In this document: piece by piece, positions 51,901 through 59,732 of the stretch
How positions within the stretch are numbered: position 1 is the stretch's first letter
Layout: the number at the start of each line of letters is the position of its first letter
Assembly: GCF_047795645.1 (NCBI RefSeq)
Contig: NZ_CP181045.1
Coordinates: forward strand, 4,898,001 to 4,962,000
DNA length: 64,000 bases
Direction: 5' to 3'
DNA from: Salipaludibacillus sp047795645
Lineage (GTDB): Bacteria; Bacillota; Bacilli; Bacillales; Salisediminibacteriaceae
Translations under genes and position numbers: made by a program
Notes under the pieces: generated by a model
The model's database searches: none
Told to the model about the DNA's origin: nothing
What the model saw: only the letters and a program-made list of their open reading frames with translations

Positions 51901-51985
51901 TTTTACTTGTCACGAAAGTATTATAAAAGAAATTGACATAATTGAAAGTGATCGTATTTCTATCCATTATTTGAACTTAACTTAA
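48974..51985 (+). CDS. yhaN: YhaN (SbcE), Rad50-like AAA ATPase with coiled coil and membrane segment
   Basis: 1003 residues. Walker A GDNESGKSTLMTFI lies near the N terminus (about 32-45); long heptad-like coiled coils follow. Two hydrophobic helices (about 472-512) interrupt the coil, as in YhaN proteins and unlike SbcC. The C-terminal head has the signature region DLSRGTCELLYLSIRLAL and Walker B FFLDETFVNMD. Works with YhaO. Starts inside the yhaO stop (ATGA). A weak hairpin lies at 51996-52013. Confidence 0.9.
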   Translation: MKIRQIHIYGFGKWIDQKWDFNESQFETFLGDNESGKSTLMTFIHSIFFGFPSKRENQYIPRGTDRYGGSILIDQSPYEGIFIERTGGRTKKGTVTVHYPDGRSGDENDLRTLIKGIDIATFKGIFHFDLDGLQGMKDLTPKELNRYLYDAGMTGANKLTNLDKYAEQESERLFKPRGKKTKINELSNRLVEMKQNLSKWEVQLDEYDMVQELVREKKEKLAKINQDQTLIQQQLRKLDKRISISSLVRDWYALKRQEESEEKIKQFPLDGVHRLDRLIERRHEKEARKSHEKEKILVLHKQIDQLSSDRLSEKEKFELSEITEQFPSYKKMKQENEQIEFNESELLKQQKNIEEDWVPYDQSVFRNAHINGYVLEKNEQLKWQSQSLLAKEERLLDEKKKLHLEESVASEQLAHEEKNSLSEKDEKKLEKQLEYRGHKAIFQQEKTFLSDQFNWMKQEKERSKNSDKLLIYGMLVLSLGLLTFAVTRLFITDFLLFTVFLLSSLVTAMLLKKVTKSRKKNQLHLEQQMSEINSKLNNIVEEIPEAADDRQAEKLLKQHQERKIQVDRIRQKLSFIHRQQEQWQDEWAELQDELALFNEQVHEWCINSALPTGKELLFYEKLLLSIKEWKQLDKEIEALSVKKKQIVDNIKMYEEQVTVLSSGKLKDRPIDASIEDLVKGMQHLLVFEKEQIDESQRQSDKIDTHTDILQQTEEEDNQLTKQLEDLFHVAGVREQEEFREKAEEFRQQKVNEERLREWHLQMVSMIPNESERKQLVDEIIHEPIDESVELERLNELSGELEGEKNRLVTELSQLRVGLRQLEEDGTYEEQLQRFTALKEKVNDLAREWAVFKTSQYMIGKVKAIYEKERQPAVLKRAQLIFAELTDNRYPYLFAPLGEERFLVEREDGQRFDPGDLSRGTCELLYLSIRLALATEESTKKNFPFFLDETFVNMDKDRRSSVLTFLNELSKDRQILFFTCHESIIKEIDIIESDRISIHYLNLT

Positions 51986-51995
51986 CGTTTCGCGT

Positions 51996-52014
51996 AATCG
52001 AAAAACGATTTTTG
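51996..52014 (+). terminator. Weak terminator after yhaN
   Basis: Five-bp stem AATCG/CGATT with a 5-nt loop and TTT after it. Confidence 0.35.
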
Positions 52015-52054
52015 GTAAAAATAATCATTAAGAGTGATGGTGGAGGTTTTATCA

Positions 52055-52597
52055 GTGAAAGAAGTAAATAATAAATGGGTTCAATTTGAAGAGACTAAAG
52101 ATGAATTTATTCAAAGTATGGCAAAAAATATGAAATTATATGGGATTACTCCGTCAATAGGTAGACTTTATGGGACACTTTATTTTTCTGATAAACCAAT
52201 GACATTAGACGACTTACGAGATGGCGTAGGGATGAGTAAAACGAGCATGAGTACAGGTGTTCGTACATTGGCCGATATGAAAATGGTAGATCCAGTATTT
52301 AAACGAGGTGTTAGAAAAGATTTATATCGAACGGAAGAAGATTGGTACAAATCGTTTACAACGTTGTTTTCGAGACAATGGAAAAAAGCAACAGAAACCA
52401 ATATTGAAGAAGCTGATGAAGCAAAGGAATCATTAGAATATATATTAGAAGATGCGGAAGACGTAGAATTAATAAAACAAATACAGGAAGCGATTGAAAG
52501 GATTAATTACGCAAAGGAATATTATAAATGGTTGCTTCGTTTTGTAGATGTTGTGGAGTCGGGAGAAATTTATTCACTCGTTCCAATGGAAAAATAA
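52055..52597 (+). CDS. GbsR/OpcR-type MarR-family regulator
   Basis: 180 residues, the same length as GbsR. MAKNMKLYGITPSIGRLYGTLYFSDKPMTLDDLRDGVGMSKTSMSTGVRTLADMKMV is the winged-helix core of the choline/glycine-betaine regulator group (GbsR, OpcR, CudC). No glycine-betaine genes are adjacent, so target and ligand are open. GGTGGAGG places the start at GTG 52055; the upstream in-frame ATG 52034 overlaps this region. Confidence 0.85.
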   Translation: MKEVNNKWVQFEETKDEFIQSMAKNMKLYGITPSIGRLYGTLYFSDKPMTLDDLRDGVGMSKTSMSTGVRTLADMKMVDPVFKRGVRKDLYRTEEDWYKSFTTLFSRQWKKATETNIEEADEAKESLEYILEDAEDVELIKQIQEAIERINYAKEYYKWLLRFVDVVESGEIYSLVPMEK

Positions 52598-53081
52598 TTG
52601 TAAATCTTCTTTTGAATTTGCAGAGAAGATACATGGGAATTGGTGTCTCTCTGTTAACTTGAAGAGGCTTGAACCCGCTCGACGACCTGCAGCAAACCCG
52701 AGCGGTAACATGTCCTCCTAAAAGAAATGTCCCTTTTAGAAAATAGTGAAATGTAAAAGAGAATACCCACTTGGTTCAAACCGCAAAAAGTTCATATACA
52801 AAACTTATGCCTGTATTATCCCCCTATTTCCTTATTCAATTTAAGTCGATCACTCCTTCAATCTCTAAGGATAAAGGAGATTCACTACTTCTCTGAAATA
52901 TATGTAAAAGTGTCGAAACGTTTTTATTTAATATCGATATGTATTAAACTTAATTTAATCGTACCAATAATGCTATTATTTATGGTGCGTAGGTACTTGA
53001 TCAGTAGTTATACTTTTAACAAATAAAACGTTCGGAATTAATTATATTTAGTATAATAGTGACATAAAAGAAATTTAAAGG
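52598..53081. other. 484-bp intergenic region with a GC-richer structured block
   Basis: The block 52669-52785 has nested complementarity: TTGAACC with GGTTCAA (about 100 bp apart), CCGCTCG with CGAGCGG, and TAAAAG with CTTTTA. No known RNA family is recognised. A minus-strand ORF here (MLPLGFAAG...) has its ribosome site too close to its ATG. TATAAT at 53052-53057 is the likely -10 of cssR. Confidence 0.4.
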
Positions 53082-53090
53082 ATGATGACG

Positions 53091-53762
53091 ATGAGTGTAT
53101 TTTCAGTTTATTTAGTAGAAGATGAAAAGAATTTAGGAGAAGTCATCAAGGCATATATGGAGAAAGAAGGATGGGAAGTTACGCATTTTTTGGATGGCAA
53201 AGAAGCTTATGATCATATTCAAGAAGCCCCACACTTGTGGGTCTTAGATATTATGTTACCAGGCATGGACGGATACCAGTTATTGAAGTCAATAAAAAAT
53301 GAAGCGGATATCCCTGTTATCTTTATCTCCGCAAGAGACAAGGATTTAGATCGTGTTCTAGGTTTGGAATTAGGAAGTGATGATTATTTAGCAAAACCAT
53401 TTCTTCCAGAAGAATTAGTTATCCGGGCAAAAAAATTATTAAATCGAGCATATCCGCCGGAAGTACAGGATCAAGATGCTATTGAGTTGAATGGGTATAT
53501 TATTGATCCAATTTCAAGGACTGTATATGATGAGAGAAATCTGCTTGAATTAACAACAAAAGAGATGGATTTAATTATTCTTTTAGCTTCTAATGTTGGA
53601 AACGCACTTTCAAGAGAATCAATTATTGAGTATGTGTGGGGATCGGATTACTTTGGTTCAGAACGAGCAGTTGATGACGTGGTTCGAAGAGTGAGAAAAA
53701 AACTACCTCGTATTCATGTTGAAACATTATATGGATACGGATATAGGGTCCTCTCTTCATGA
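53091..53762 (+). CDS. cssR: Secretion-stress response regulator CssR
   Basis: 223-residue OmpR-type regulator. Receiver (about 3-118) with phospho-acceptor Asp53 in LWVLDIMLPGMDGY, the acidic pair in VEDEKN and Lys in LAKPFLPEEL. DNA-binding winged helix (about 130-223) with SERAVDDVVRRVRKK and VETLYGYGYRV. Closely follows B. subtilis CssR, which activates htrA/htrB when secreted proteins misfold. AAAGGATG best fits ATG 53091. 4-bp overlap with cssS. Confidence 0.92.
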   Translation: MSVFSVYLVEDEKNLGEVIKAYMEKEGWEVTHFLDGKEAYDHIQEAPHLWVLDIMLPGMDGYQLLKSIKNEADIPVIFISARDKDLDRVLGLELGSDDYLAKPFLPEELVIRAKKLLNRAYPPEVQDQDAIELNGYIIDPISRTVYDERNLLELTTKEMDLIILLASNVGNALSRESIIEYVWGSDYFGSERAVDDVVRRVRKKLPRIHVETLYGYGYRVLSS

Positions 53763-55141
53763 TTCGTTTGAACTTGACGCAACGAATCTGGTTCTCCTTT
53801 ATTTCGATTCTATTAATGGTCGCACTTTTGATTGGAGTTATCTACCCAATTTCATTAAAAAGCGAATTGACAGAGGAGACGTATCGAATTATTGAACAAG
53901 AACAAAACCGACATACGAACCCCTATGGCGATTATTTGATTCCTCCACATTCCGAACTCGATTTTATTGAGAGACGAGAAGCGGAACGTTCAGTAGGGAA
54001 TGTATTTTTGATGAATCAGTTTGGAACGATCGAAGGAGATCCAGTTCCGAGTGAAGTTCTTAGGGAAATGAGTGATCGCTCACAAAACCAGTTGACGCGA
54101 AGAGGACGGTATGAATTAACATATAATGAAGCAACGTTGTTTTATGTTGTTTATAAAGTCTATACGACAGGAGGAGAAGCCTATCATATTTCGTATATGT
54201 GGGACACCTACCGTGATCAAATGGTAAATAGACTTTGGGGACGATTGAGCTATATTATGCTGTTTGCTAGTCTTATGAGTTTAGTGCCGGCGTTTTGGTT
54301 AAAACACTACTTAAAGCAACCTCTGATGAGTTTGGGGAATCACTTTGAGCAAATTGCTGAACGAAATTGGAAAGAGCCTTTCCATTGGGAAGGGGATGAA
54401 GATTTCGAGAAACTTTCAAATCAATTTGAATCTATGAGGCAAAATCTAATAAAATTTGACTCTGCACAAAAAACATTTATACAGCATGCTTCTCATGAGT
54501 TGAAAACGCCAATAATGGTTGTGAAAAGTTACGCGCAATCAGTAAAAGATGGCATTCTTCCGAAAGAGAATATGGAACAAACGATGGATGTCATTATAGA
54601 AGAATCTAATCGAATGGAAAAAAGAGTAAAGGACATGCTTTATTATACAAAGTTAGATACATTAAGTGAGGCACCAATGGATATGGTTGAGTTTCCATTT
54701 GGATCGATTGCTTATCATGTAGAAGGTAGATTCCGTTTAGCAAAAGAAGGTGTGAAGATTTCTGTTAAGGGAGATCAAGTGATGCTTTTTGGTGATAAAG
54801 AGCAATTGGGGGTACTTTTGGAAAACCTAGTTGATAACGCTTTACGTTATGCGGTTGATATGATTGAAATGAAAGCAATTGACCAGGAGGATGATTATAT
54901 ACGAATTGAAGTAATAAATAATGGGGAGAAAATTCCAGATGATGAATTAGAGTATTTGTTTATACCTTTTAGAAAAGGGAATAAGGGTCAATTTGGTTTA
55001 GGATTAGCCATTGTTAAACGAATTTGTGAACTTCATGGAGGATATCCACAAGTCAAAAATAGTCAAAATGGTGTAATATTTACGATGCTCTTACCTAAAA
55101 CAAAAAAAGTGCAGGATAAGAAATTAAAACCACCACTTTAA
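53759..55141 (+). CDS. cssS: Secretion-stress sensor histidine kinase CssS
   Basis: 460-residue membrane kinase. TM1 (about 10-32), an extracytoplasmic sensor of about 125 residues, TM2 (about 161-182), HAMP (about 183-235), HisKA with HASHELKTP (phospho-His about 246) and HATPase_c with NLVDNALRY and FGLGLAIVKRI. The sequence around the H-box (VVKSYAQSVKDGILP) matches B. subtilis CssS. Partner of CssR; translationally coupled (ATGA). Confidence 0.92.
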   Translation: MIRLNLTQRIWFSFISILLMVALLIGVIYPISLKSELTEETYRIIEQEQNRHTNPYGDYLIPPHSELDFIERREAERSVGNVFLMNQFGTIEGDPVPSEVLREMSDRSQNQLTRRGRYELTYNEATLFYVVYKVYTTGGEAYHISYMWDTYRDQMVNRLWGRLSYIMLFASLMSLVPAFWLKHYLKQPLMSLGNHFEQIAERNWKEPFHWEGDEDFEKLSNQFESMRQNLIKFDSAQKTFIQHASHELKTPIMVVKSYAQSVKDGILPKENMEQTMDVIIEESNRMEKRVKDMLYYTKLDTLSEAPMDMVEFPFGSIAYHVEGRFRLAKEGVKISVKGDQVMLFGDKEQLGVLLENLVDNALRYAVDMIEMKAIDQEDDYIRIEVINNGEKIPDDELEYLFIPFRKGNKGQFGLGLAIVKRICELHGGYPQVKNSQNGVIFTMLLPKTKKVQDKKLKPPL

Positions 55142-55242
55142 TAATCGGTGAGACGTTTTTGAAATGAGTAGTGTTAGGTAATTAGGCGAACCAAATATGG
55201 TATAATAATGACAAAAGTATCGAAGAGGAGGCTTGTTAATCG

Positions 55243-56202
55243 ATGAAGAAAGGGATACATCATCATCAAATTAGTGAATCAGTAGATACTTATTTACTGA
55301 TAAAAAACTCGAAAAGAGGAATTGCTAGTAATGGAAAACCATTCCTTACATTGCACCTAACAGATAAAACAGGAGCTATTGAAGCAAAACTTTGGGGTAT
55401 TTCATCTGAGGATGAAGCGACGTTTATAAGTGGTTCAATTGTTCATGTTCAAGGAGAGGTACATGATTTTCGTGGGATGCGTCAATTGAAAATCAAGGCT
55501 ATTCGTCCAACGTCGGGAATGGACCAAGTAAAACCAGAGGATTTTTTACCATCTGCACCTAGGAATAAAGAAGAGATGTTAGAAGAAATAACACAATATA
55601 TTTTTGATATGCAAAATGCTAAAATTCAGCGAATTACGAGACATTTATTTAAAAAACATCAGCAAGATTTTTCAGTGTCTCCAGCCGCGACGAAGAATCA
55701 TCATGAATTTGTTTCCGGTTTAATCTATCATGTCGTCTCGATGCTTGAACTCGCAAAGAGTATAGCGTCTCTTTATCCTAGCCTAGATAAAGATCTATTG
55801 TATGCAGGTGTCATTTTACATGATATGGCTAAGGTGAGGGAACTGTCAGGACCAATGGCGACAGAATATACAATAGAAGGTAAATTGTTGGGACATATCA
55901 CAATAATGGTGACTGAAATTGAAGAGGCAGCAAAAGAATTGGCGATTGAAGGTGAAGAAGTACTCGTGTTACAACATCTTATCCTTTCGCATCACTCTAA
56001 AGGGGAATGGGGTAGTCCGAAACCTCCTTTAATAAGGGAAGCAGAAATGCTACATATGATTGATAACATCGATGCAAAGATGAACATGATGGACAGAACG
56101 TTAGATCGTGTATTTCCAGGGGAATTTTCCGAGAAGGTATTTCCAATGGATAATCGTTCATTTTACAAACCTTCATTTCATGACAAACCAATTGATTTAT
56201 AA
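55243..56202 (+). CDS. yhaM: 3'-5' exoribonuclease YhaM
   Basis: 319 residues. N-terminal OB-fold nucleic-acid-binding domain (about 15-95; LTLHLTDKTGAIEAKLWG) and C-terminal HD domain (about 155-290) with NHHEF, YHVV, ILHDMAKV and LSHHSKGEWGSPKPP. YhaM trims mRNA 3' ends and shortens DNA in Firmicutes. AGGAGG precedes ATG 55243 by the usual distance. Terminator follows. Confidence 0.95.
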   Translation: MKKGIHHHQISESVDTYLLIKNSKRGIASNGKPFLTLHLTDKTGAIEAKLWGISSEDEATFISGSIVHVQGEVHDFRGMRQLKIKAIRPTSGMDQVKPEDFLPSAPRNKEEMLEEITQYIFDMQNAKIQRITRHLFKKHQQDFSVSPAATKNHHEFVSGLIYHVVSMLELAKSIASLYPSLDKDLLYAGVILHDMAKVRELSGPMATEYTIEGKLLGHITIMVTEIEEAAKELAIEGEEVLVLQHLILSHHSKGEWGSPKPPLIREAEMLHMIDNIDAKMNMMDRTLDRVFPGEFSEKVFPMDNRSFYKPSFHDKPIDL

Positions 56203-56237
56203 AGAAATATAGTAACTGTTTCCGATATTTAATAGCA

Positions 56238-56292
56238 AAAAGGGCATCAGATTTAGAAACGACGGTTTCTTTTATTTGAGGCCCTTTTTTTA
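56238..56292 (+). terminator. Terminator after yhaM
   Basis: Outer stem AAAAAGGGC / GGCCCTTTTTTT enclosing inner AGAAAC / GTTTCT, then a T run. Confidence 0.75.
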
Positions 56293-56396
56293 TAAACACT
56301 ATTGATGTGAGATTATGTATCGCGTCTATCATATTTTTAGACTGAGATACATAGAGTAAACTATATTAATAGAGTTGATTATAGAGGAGGAAAACA

Positions 56397-56642
56397 ATGA
56401 ATCCAATTACGGTTGTTTTTACATTAATTGGTGGTTTATTTTTAGCTTTTTCATTGAGAATTATTTCGTTAACGGTATTTGGAGATTATTTTTATTCTCA
56501 TCCATGGTGGATTTATTTTATAGTAATTGGTATTGGAGTTAGTGCTACCATGTCTGCCAAGTGCTGGATTGAAGAAAAAAAGCATGGGAAAAGCCCCCAA
56601 TGTTATCTTACATTGGGAGCTAAAATTCCCCATGAAAATTAA
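56397..56642 (+). CDS. yhaL: Sporulation YhaL-family membrane protein
   Basis: 81 residues with two hydrophobic helices (about 5-25 and 38-55). HPWWIYFIVIGIGVSATMSAKCWIEEKK aligns with the PWWVY start of B. subtilis YhaL, and the position between yhaM and prsA is the same. Compared with B. subtilis it has an extra N-terminal helix and a shorter tail. AGGAGG precedes the ATG. Its stop overlaps a convergent microprotein gene by 4 bp. Confidence 0.75.
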   Translation: MNPITVVFTLIGGLFLAFSLRIISLTVFGDYFYSHPWWIYFIVIGIGVSATMSAKCWIEEKKHGKSPQCYLTLGAKIPHEN

Positions 56643-56734
56643 CAAACGTAAGCAGAACCTACAATGATGAGTAGAATGAAAAGCACAACGATAAGTGTAA
56701 ATCCGCTGTAAGGAGTAGTTGCATAACCTGCCAT
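56639..56734 (-). CDS. YjcZ-family sporulation microprotein
   Basis: 31 residues (MAGYATTPYSGFTLIVVLF... ending in SAYVC): a short Gly/Tyr head and one membrane helix with LLIIVG. AGGGTGA precedes the ATG. Same family as the two ORFs at 58.3 kb. It overlaps yhaL tail to tail. Confidence 0.8.
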   Translation of the reverse strand: MAGYATTPYSGFTLIVVLFILLIIVGSAYVC

Positions 56735-56861
56735 GAGTACTTCACCCTTTCTGTGGTCGATGTTGGGAAGAGCTCCCATACTTAATCTATGATGGGAGCA
56801 AGATATCGGTTCATAGGCGAATATGGAAAAGCGACTAATCGATTATTTTATACTTTAAGAA

Positions 56862-56945
56862 TGTTTAACTTTGCTAAAGGATTAAAGTAAGATAAACTAA
56901 GGTTTTCGCCATGAAGGACTTGGCGAAAAGCCAAGTTTTTCTAAT
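56862..56945 (+). repeat. Dispersed repeat element, copy 4
   Basis: About 84 bp homologous to the other copies. TTTAAC and a TAAGAT -10-like box (two bases deleted relative to TATAAG) precede CTTGGC-GAAAA-GCCAAG-TTTTTCT. The loop differs but the stem is conserved. The rest of the 56735-57117 gap shows no gene. Confidence 0.82.
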
Positions 56946-57117
56946 AGAAAAGAAGGGGCAAGCTCATTGGTGATTCCGGGAAATTAATTACCTATTGATG
57001 AATTAACCACAGAGTCACTACGAGAGTCCTTCTGAGGTATCGTGTAACTGTAATTTTACGGAGGAATTTGTATCTCAGGACAGGAGGTTTCGTGTATTTT
57101 AAATGCCTCTCGCAGCT

Positions 57118-58017
57118 TTATTTAAAAAGATGTTCAAAATCTTGATCAAGAATCGATATATCTAGACTCTCTAGCATATTGATTTCCTCAGCGTTCATTT
57201 TAAAAAGTTTCCGATCATTTAAAGTAGAAAATAATAGCTCCTGCACATCTTCGAATTCATCTTCAAACAATGTTCGTCCAGTTGTTTCAACAATGTGATA
57301 ACCAAATTGGCTTTGGACAGGTTCACTTCGTTCACCTATTTCAAGTGTAAAAGCAGCTTCCTCAAGTAGGGGTGCCATCGTACCTCTACGAAAACTTCCA
57401 AGATATCCACCAACTTCTCTAGTTCCAGGATCCCGTGAATAGGTATCAACCAAGTCTTCAAAGTTATTTCCTTCTTCTAAAAGTGTGATTACTTTAAAAG
57501 CGGTATCCTCATCTTCCACAAGAATATGCCTTGCTTCAACTTCTTCACCACGATCGTATTCTTTAAGAAGCTCTTTTTCAGTCACTTCACCGATAAGTCC
57601 AATTCGATGCTGAATGACGAGATGATTGATTACTCTCATACGCAAATCTTCATCGCTGGAAATCCCTTGATCTTCCATCATTTCGTAGAAAACATCTTCA
57701 TTGGCGGCTCCTATATTCGTCATTAAAAATTGGATTTCTTCTTGAATCTCTTCTTCAGTAATTCCTATTTTTTCTGCTTCAGCATGGATCATTTTATCGT
57801 GAACAATGTCTTGAAGTATTTGCTCTCCGTGCTCTGTTTTTAATATTTCAATGAATTCATCTTCGGTAATAATCCAAGTATCTGCTTCCACAATAATGCG
57901 TTCATAAGAATGATCAAATTCATTTGTTTCACTTTGATCTTTCACATTTGAGTTATTTGAGCACGCCGATAATAAAATTAGACTAAAAAGCATAAGAATT
58001 ATCGTACTTTTTCTCAA
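57118..58017 (-). CDS. prsA: Foldase lipoprotein PrsA (parvulin-type PPIase)
   Basis: 299 residues. Signal peptide with lipobox LLSAC; mature protein anchored outside the membrane, where it folds secreted proteins. Parvulin domain: EARHILVEDEDTAFKVI, FEDLVDTYSRDPGTREVGGYLGSFRRGTMAPLLEEAAF and GYHIVETTGR. GGAGTG places the start at TTG 58017; the frame is open to 58146 but that stretch is unlike PrsA. The mature part is very acidic. Promoter at 58064-58092. Confidence 0.93.
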   Translation of the reverse strand: MRKSTIILMLFSLILLSACSNNSNVKDQSETNEFDHSYERIIVEADTWIITEDEFIEILKTEHGEQILQDIVHDKMIHAEAEKIGITEEEIQEEIQFLMTNIGAANEDVFYEMMEDQGISSDEDLRMRVINHLVIQHRIGLIGEVTEKELLKEYDRGEEVEARHILVEDEDTAFKVITLLEEGNNFEDLVDTYSRDPGTREVGGYLGSFRRGTMAPLLEEAAFTLEIGERSEPVQSQFGYHIVETTGRTLFEDEFEDVQELLFSTLNDRKLFKMNAEEINMLESLDISILDQDFEHLFK

Positions 58018-58063
58018 TTTTTCCACTCCTATTTTTTCTAAAACTGTTTCCACATTGAATTTT

Positions 58064-58092
58064 ACTATAGCACATTCCAAATTATTTTTAAA
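58064..58092 (-). promoter_or_regulatory. Promoter of prsA
   Basis: Minus-strand TTTAAA (58092-58087), 17-bp spacer, TATAGT (58069-58064), 47 bp before the start codon. Confidence 0.55.
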
Positions 58093-58270
58093 TGAATCAA
58101 ATTGATTATTGGGAGTTCTTGTCGCCCCATCGGTCCGGAGAGACAATGACGGCGTACTGCCCCAAATTTCTAAAGGATAAACAATTTATATAAAATCATG
58201 ACATACGTCCATACATATATTTGAGATCTTAATAAGATGTAATGAACGATAAAACAAGGAGGAATGTACC

Positions 58271-58360
58271 GTGTCACACTCATACCAAACAGGTGGTTTT
58301 GCATTGCTAGTTGTGTTGTTTATTTTATTAGTGATCATTGGCGCATCTTGGGGATGTTAA
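58271..58360 (+). CDS. YjcZ-family sporulation microprotein
   Basis: 29 residues (MSHSYQTGGFALLVVLFILL... ending SWGC), one membrane helix. GTG start 58271 behind AAGGAGG. Followed 43 bp later by a near-paralogue, which indicates a local duplication. Confidence 0.85.
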   Translation: MSHSYQTGGFALLVVLFILLVIIGASWGC

Positions 58361-58403
58361 TTAAAATTCTATAGGCCAGTACTTGGAAAATGGAGGTGAT
58401 TAT

Positions 58404-58487
58404 ATGGCATATCAACAGCAAAGTAGCTTTGCCTTGTTGGTAGTATTATTTATCCTTCTAGTGATTGTGGGTGCCTCTTGGTGGTAA
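58404..58487 (+). CDS. YjcZ-family sporulation microprotein
   Basis: 27 residues (MAYQQQSSFALLVVLFILL... ending GASWW), one membrane helix. ATG 58404 behind GGAGGTGAT. The helix FALLVVLFILLVI is identical to the preceding gene. Confidence 0.85.
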   Translation: MAYQQQSSFALLVVLFILLVIVGASWW

Positions 58488-58571
58488 TAAGTAACCGGCT
58501 GTAGAGCAAGAATTAATATTTATAAAGAAATCCTCAGATTACTAATGATTGCGGTCGTTAAAAAAGAAAAA

Positions 58572-58611
58572 AGAACGAGCAGGAAAAGTCTCACTGCTCG
58601 TTCTCTTTCTA
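58572..58611. terminator. Terminator after the yjcZ pair
   Basis: 11-bp perfect stem AGAACGAGCAG / CTGCTCGTTCT (58572-58582, 58594-58604), 11-nt loop, then CTTTCT. Confidence 0.7.
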
Positions 58612-58695
58612 TGCAATTAACAATTTACTTCTCCCGTATTTTGGGACAAACAGGTTTTTAAATATACTACTTAGGATATTAATGATTTGTATTAA

Positions 58696-58878
58696 TCATG
58701 TAAAAAAGATTCTGACGAAAGAAGAAGTAATAAGAATAGTGATTAACACATTAATCGTTCGAAAAACTTTTGCTTGTTTTTCTTCAGGAATTTCCTTTTG
58801 TATACATAGTGAGTTTGTCATAGTATTAATAACAAAGAGATAAATTGATGCAAATAACAAAAAAGGTAAATATACCAT
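58696..58878 (-). CDS. Small two-helix membrane protein
   Basis: 60 residues with two hydrophobic helices (about 3-20 and 42-58) joined by a charged loop (CIQKEIPEEKQAKVF). Not recognised. GGGGGT precedes the ATG. Confidence 0.55.
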   Translation of the reverse strand: MVYLPFLLFASIYLFVINTMTNSLCIQKEIPEEKQAKVFRTINVLITILITSSFVRIFFT

Positions 58879-59114
58879 CTAGTAACCCCCAATTAAGGTA
58901 GACTCTTATCCTACTTTATCAAAAGGTATCGTAAAATTAAAGTTATTTATGTTTCAAATAAGGGAACCTGTTAAAGAGATGTGCGTAGGATAAGAGTCTG
59001 AATACGTTAAAGTAATATTTACATTGTAACAAAGATTTATTGTTACGTGAAATGAACTAGTGTAAGATTTGAATAAAATATTGAATGAAGTGCTGGTTAG
59101 GAGGCCTATTACCC

Positions 59115-59690
59115 GTGAATAAATGGAAAGTTTTGTTTTTGACATTAATCGGATTTTTGAGTTTATTGATTGTCTCTGCTGTCGTTTGGCTTAATCTAGC
59201 ATTATCCGACGAAGGAAGTGATGATTTTCAGTCGACGGTACCTGAGGTAAGCGAGGGTGCGTCATTTACAATTACAACTACGAAAGAGGATTTAAATAGT
59301 TGGCTACAGCAAGAATTAAGTAAGGAGCAAGATGCGGAGATGTATGATTTATATATCGACGATGGTGTTTACTTAGAAACCCAAATTGAAGCATTTGGTT
59401 TAAATGTTCCGATAGAGATGAAGTTAACTCCAAACGTGACAAATGAGGGGAACTTAGAGCTTGAAGAGGAGTATTTCCATGTTGGCGGGATGTCACTGCC
59501 TTCAGAAAGGGTGTTTCAATTGATTTCAGCAACAATTGAATTACCTGATTGGATTCATGTTATATCGGAAGACCGTAAATTTTATGTTGATGTTCGCCAA
59601 GGTGTATCAGAAGAAATAGATATTAATATCCAATCATTTGATTTAGAAACCAACGAAATTGAGTTACTTATGACATTTACTGCCAGATAG
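59115..59690 (+). CDS. YpmS-family (DUF2140) membrane-anchored protein
   Basis: 191 residues: one N-terminal membrane helix (NKWKVLFLTLIGFLSLLIVSAVVWL) and an extracytoplasmic beta domain with TTTKEDLNSWLQQELSK, LKLTPNVTNEGNLELEEEYFHVGGMSLP and QSFDLETNEIELLM, matching the YpmS family; function unknown. AGGAGG at 59099-59104 supports GTG 59115; the frame extends upstream to 59085 without a site. Confidence 0.82.
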   Translation: MNKWKVLFLTLIGFLSLLIVSAVVWLNLALSDEGSDDFQSTVPEVSEGASFTITTTKEDLNSWLQQELSKEQDAEMYDLYIDDGVYLETQIEAFGLNVPIEMKLTPNVTNEGNLELEEEYFHVGGMSLPSERVFQLISATIELPDWIHVISEDRKFYVDVRQGVSEEIDINIQSFDLETNEIELLMTFTAR

Positions 59691-59705
59691 TCTAATAAAA
59701 CTAGA

Positions 59706-59732
59706 AAAAGAACCCTAGGAGGGCTCTTTTTG
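59706..59732. terminator. Bidirectional terminator between ypmS-like and DUF3267 genes
   Basis: AAAAAGAACCCT / AGGGCTCTTTTT with a 3-nt loop and one G-U/A-C position. Confidence 0.75.

Noticed and set aside
52668..52740. Minus-strand ORF starting MLPLGFAAG
   Set aside because: AGGAGG is only two bases from the ATG, the frame is antisense to a foldable block, and the peptide is unlike known proteins.
58018..58146. N-terminal extension of PrsA
   Set aside because: It covers the promoter and a GC-rich block and would put the lipoprotein signal peptide in the interior; GGAGTG before TTG 58017 gives a normal lipoprotein start.
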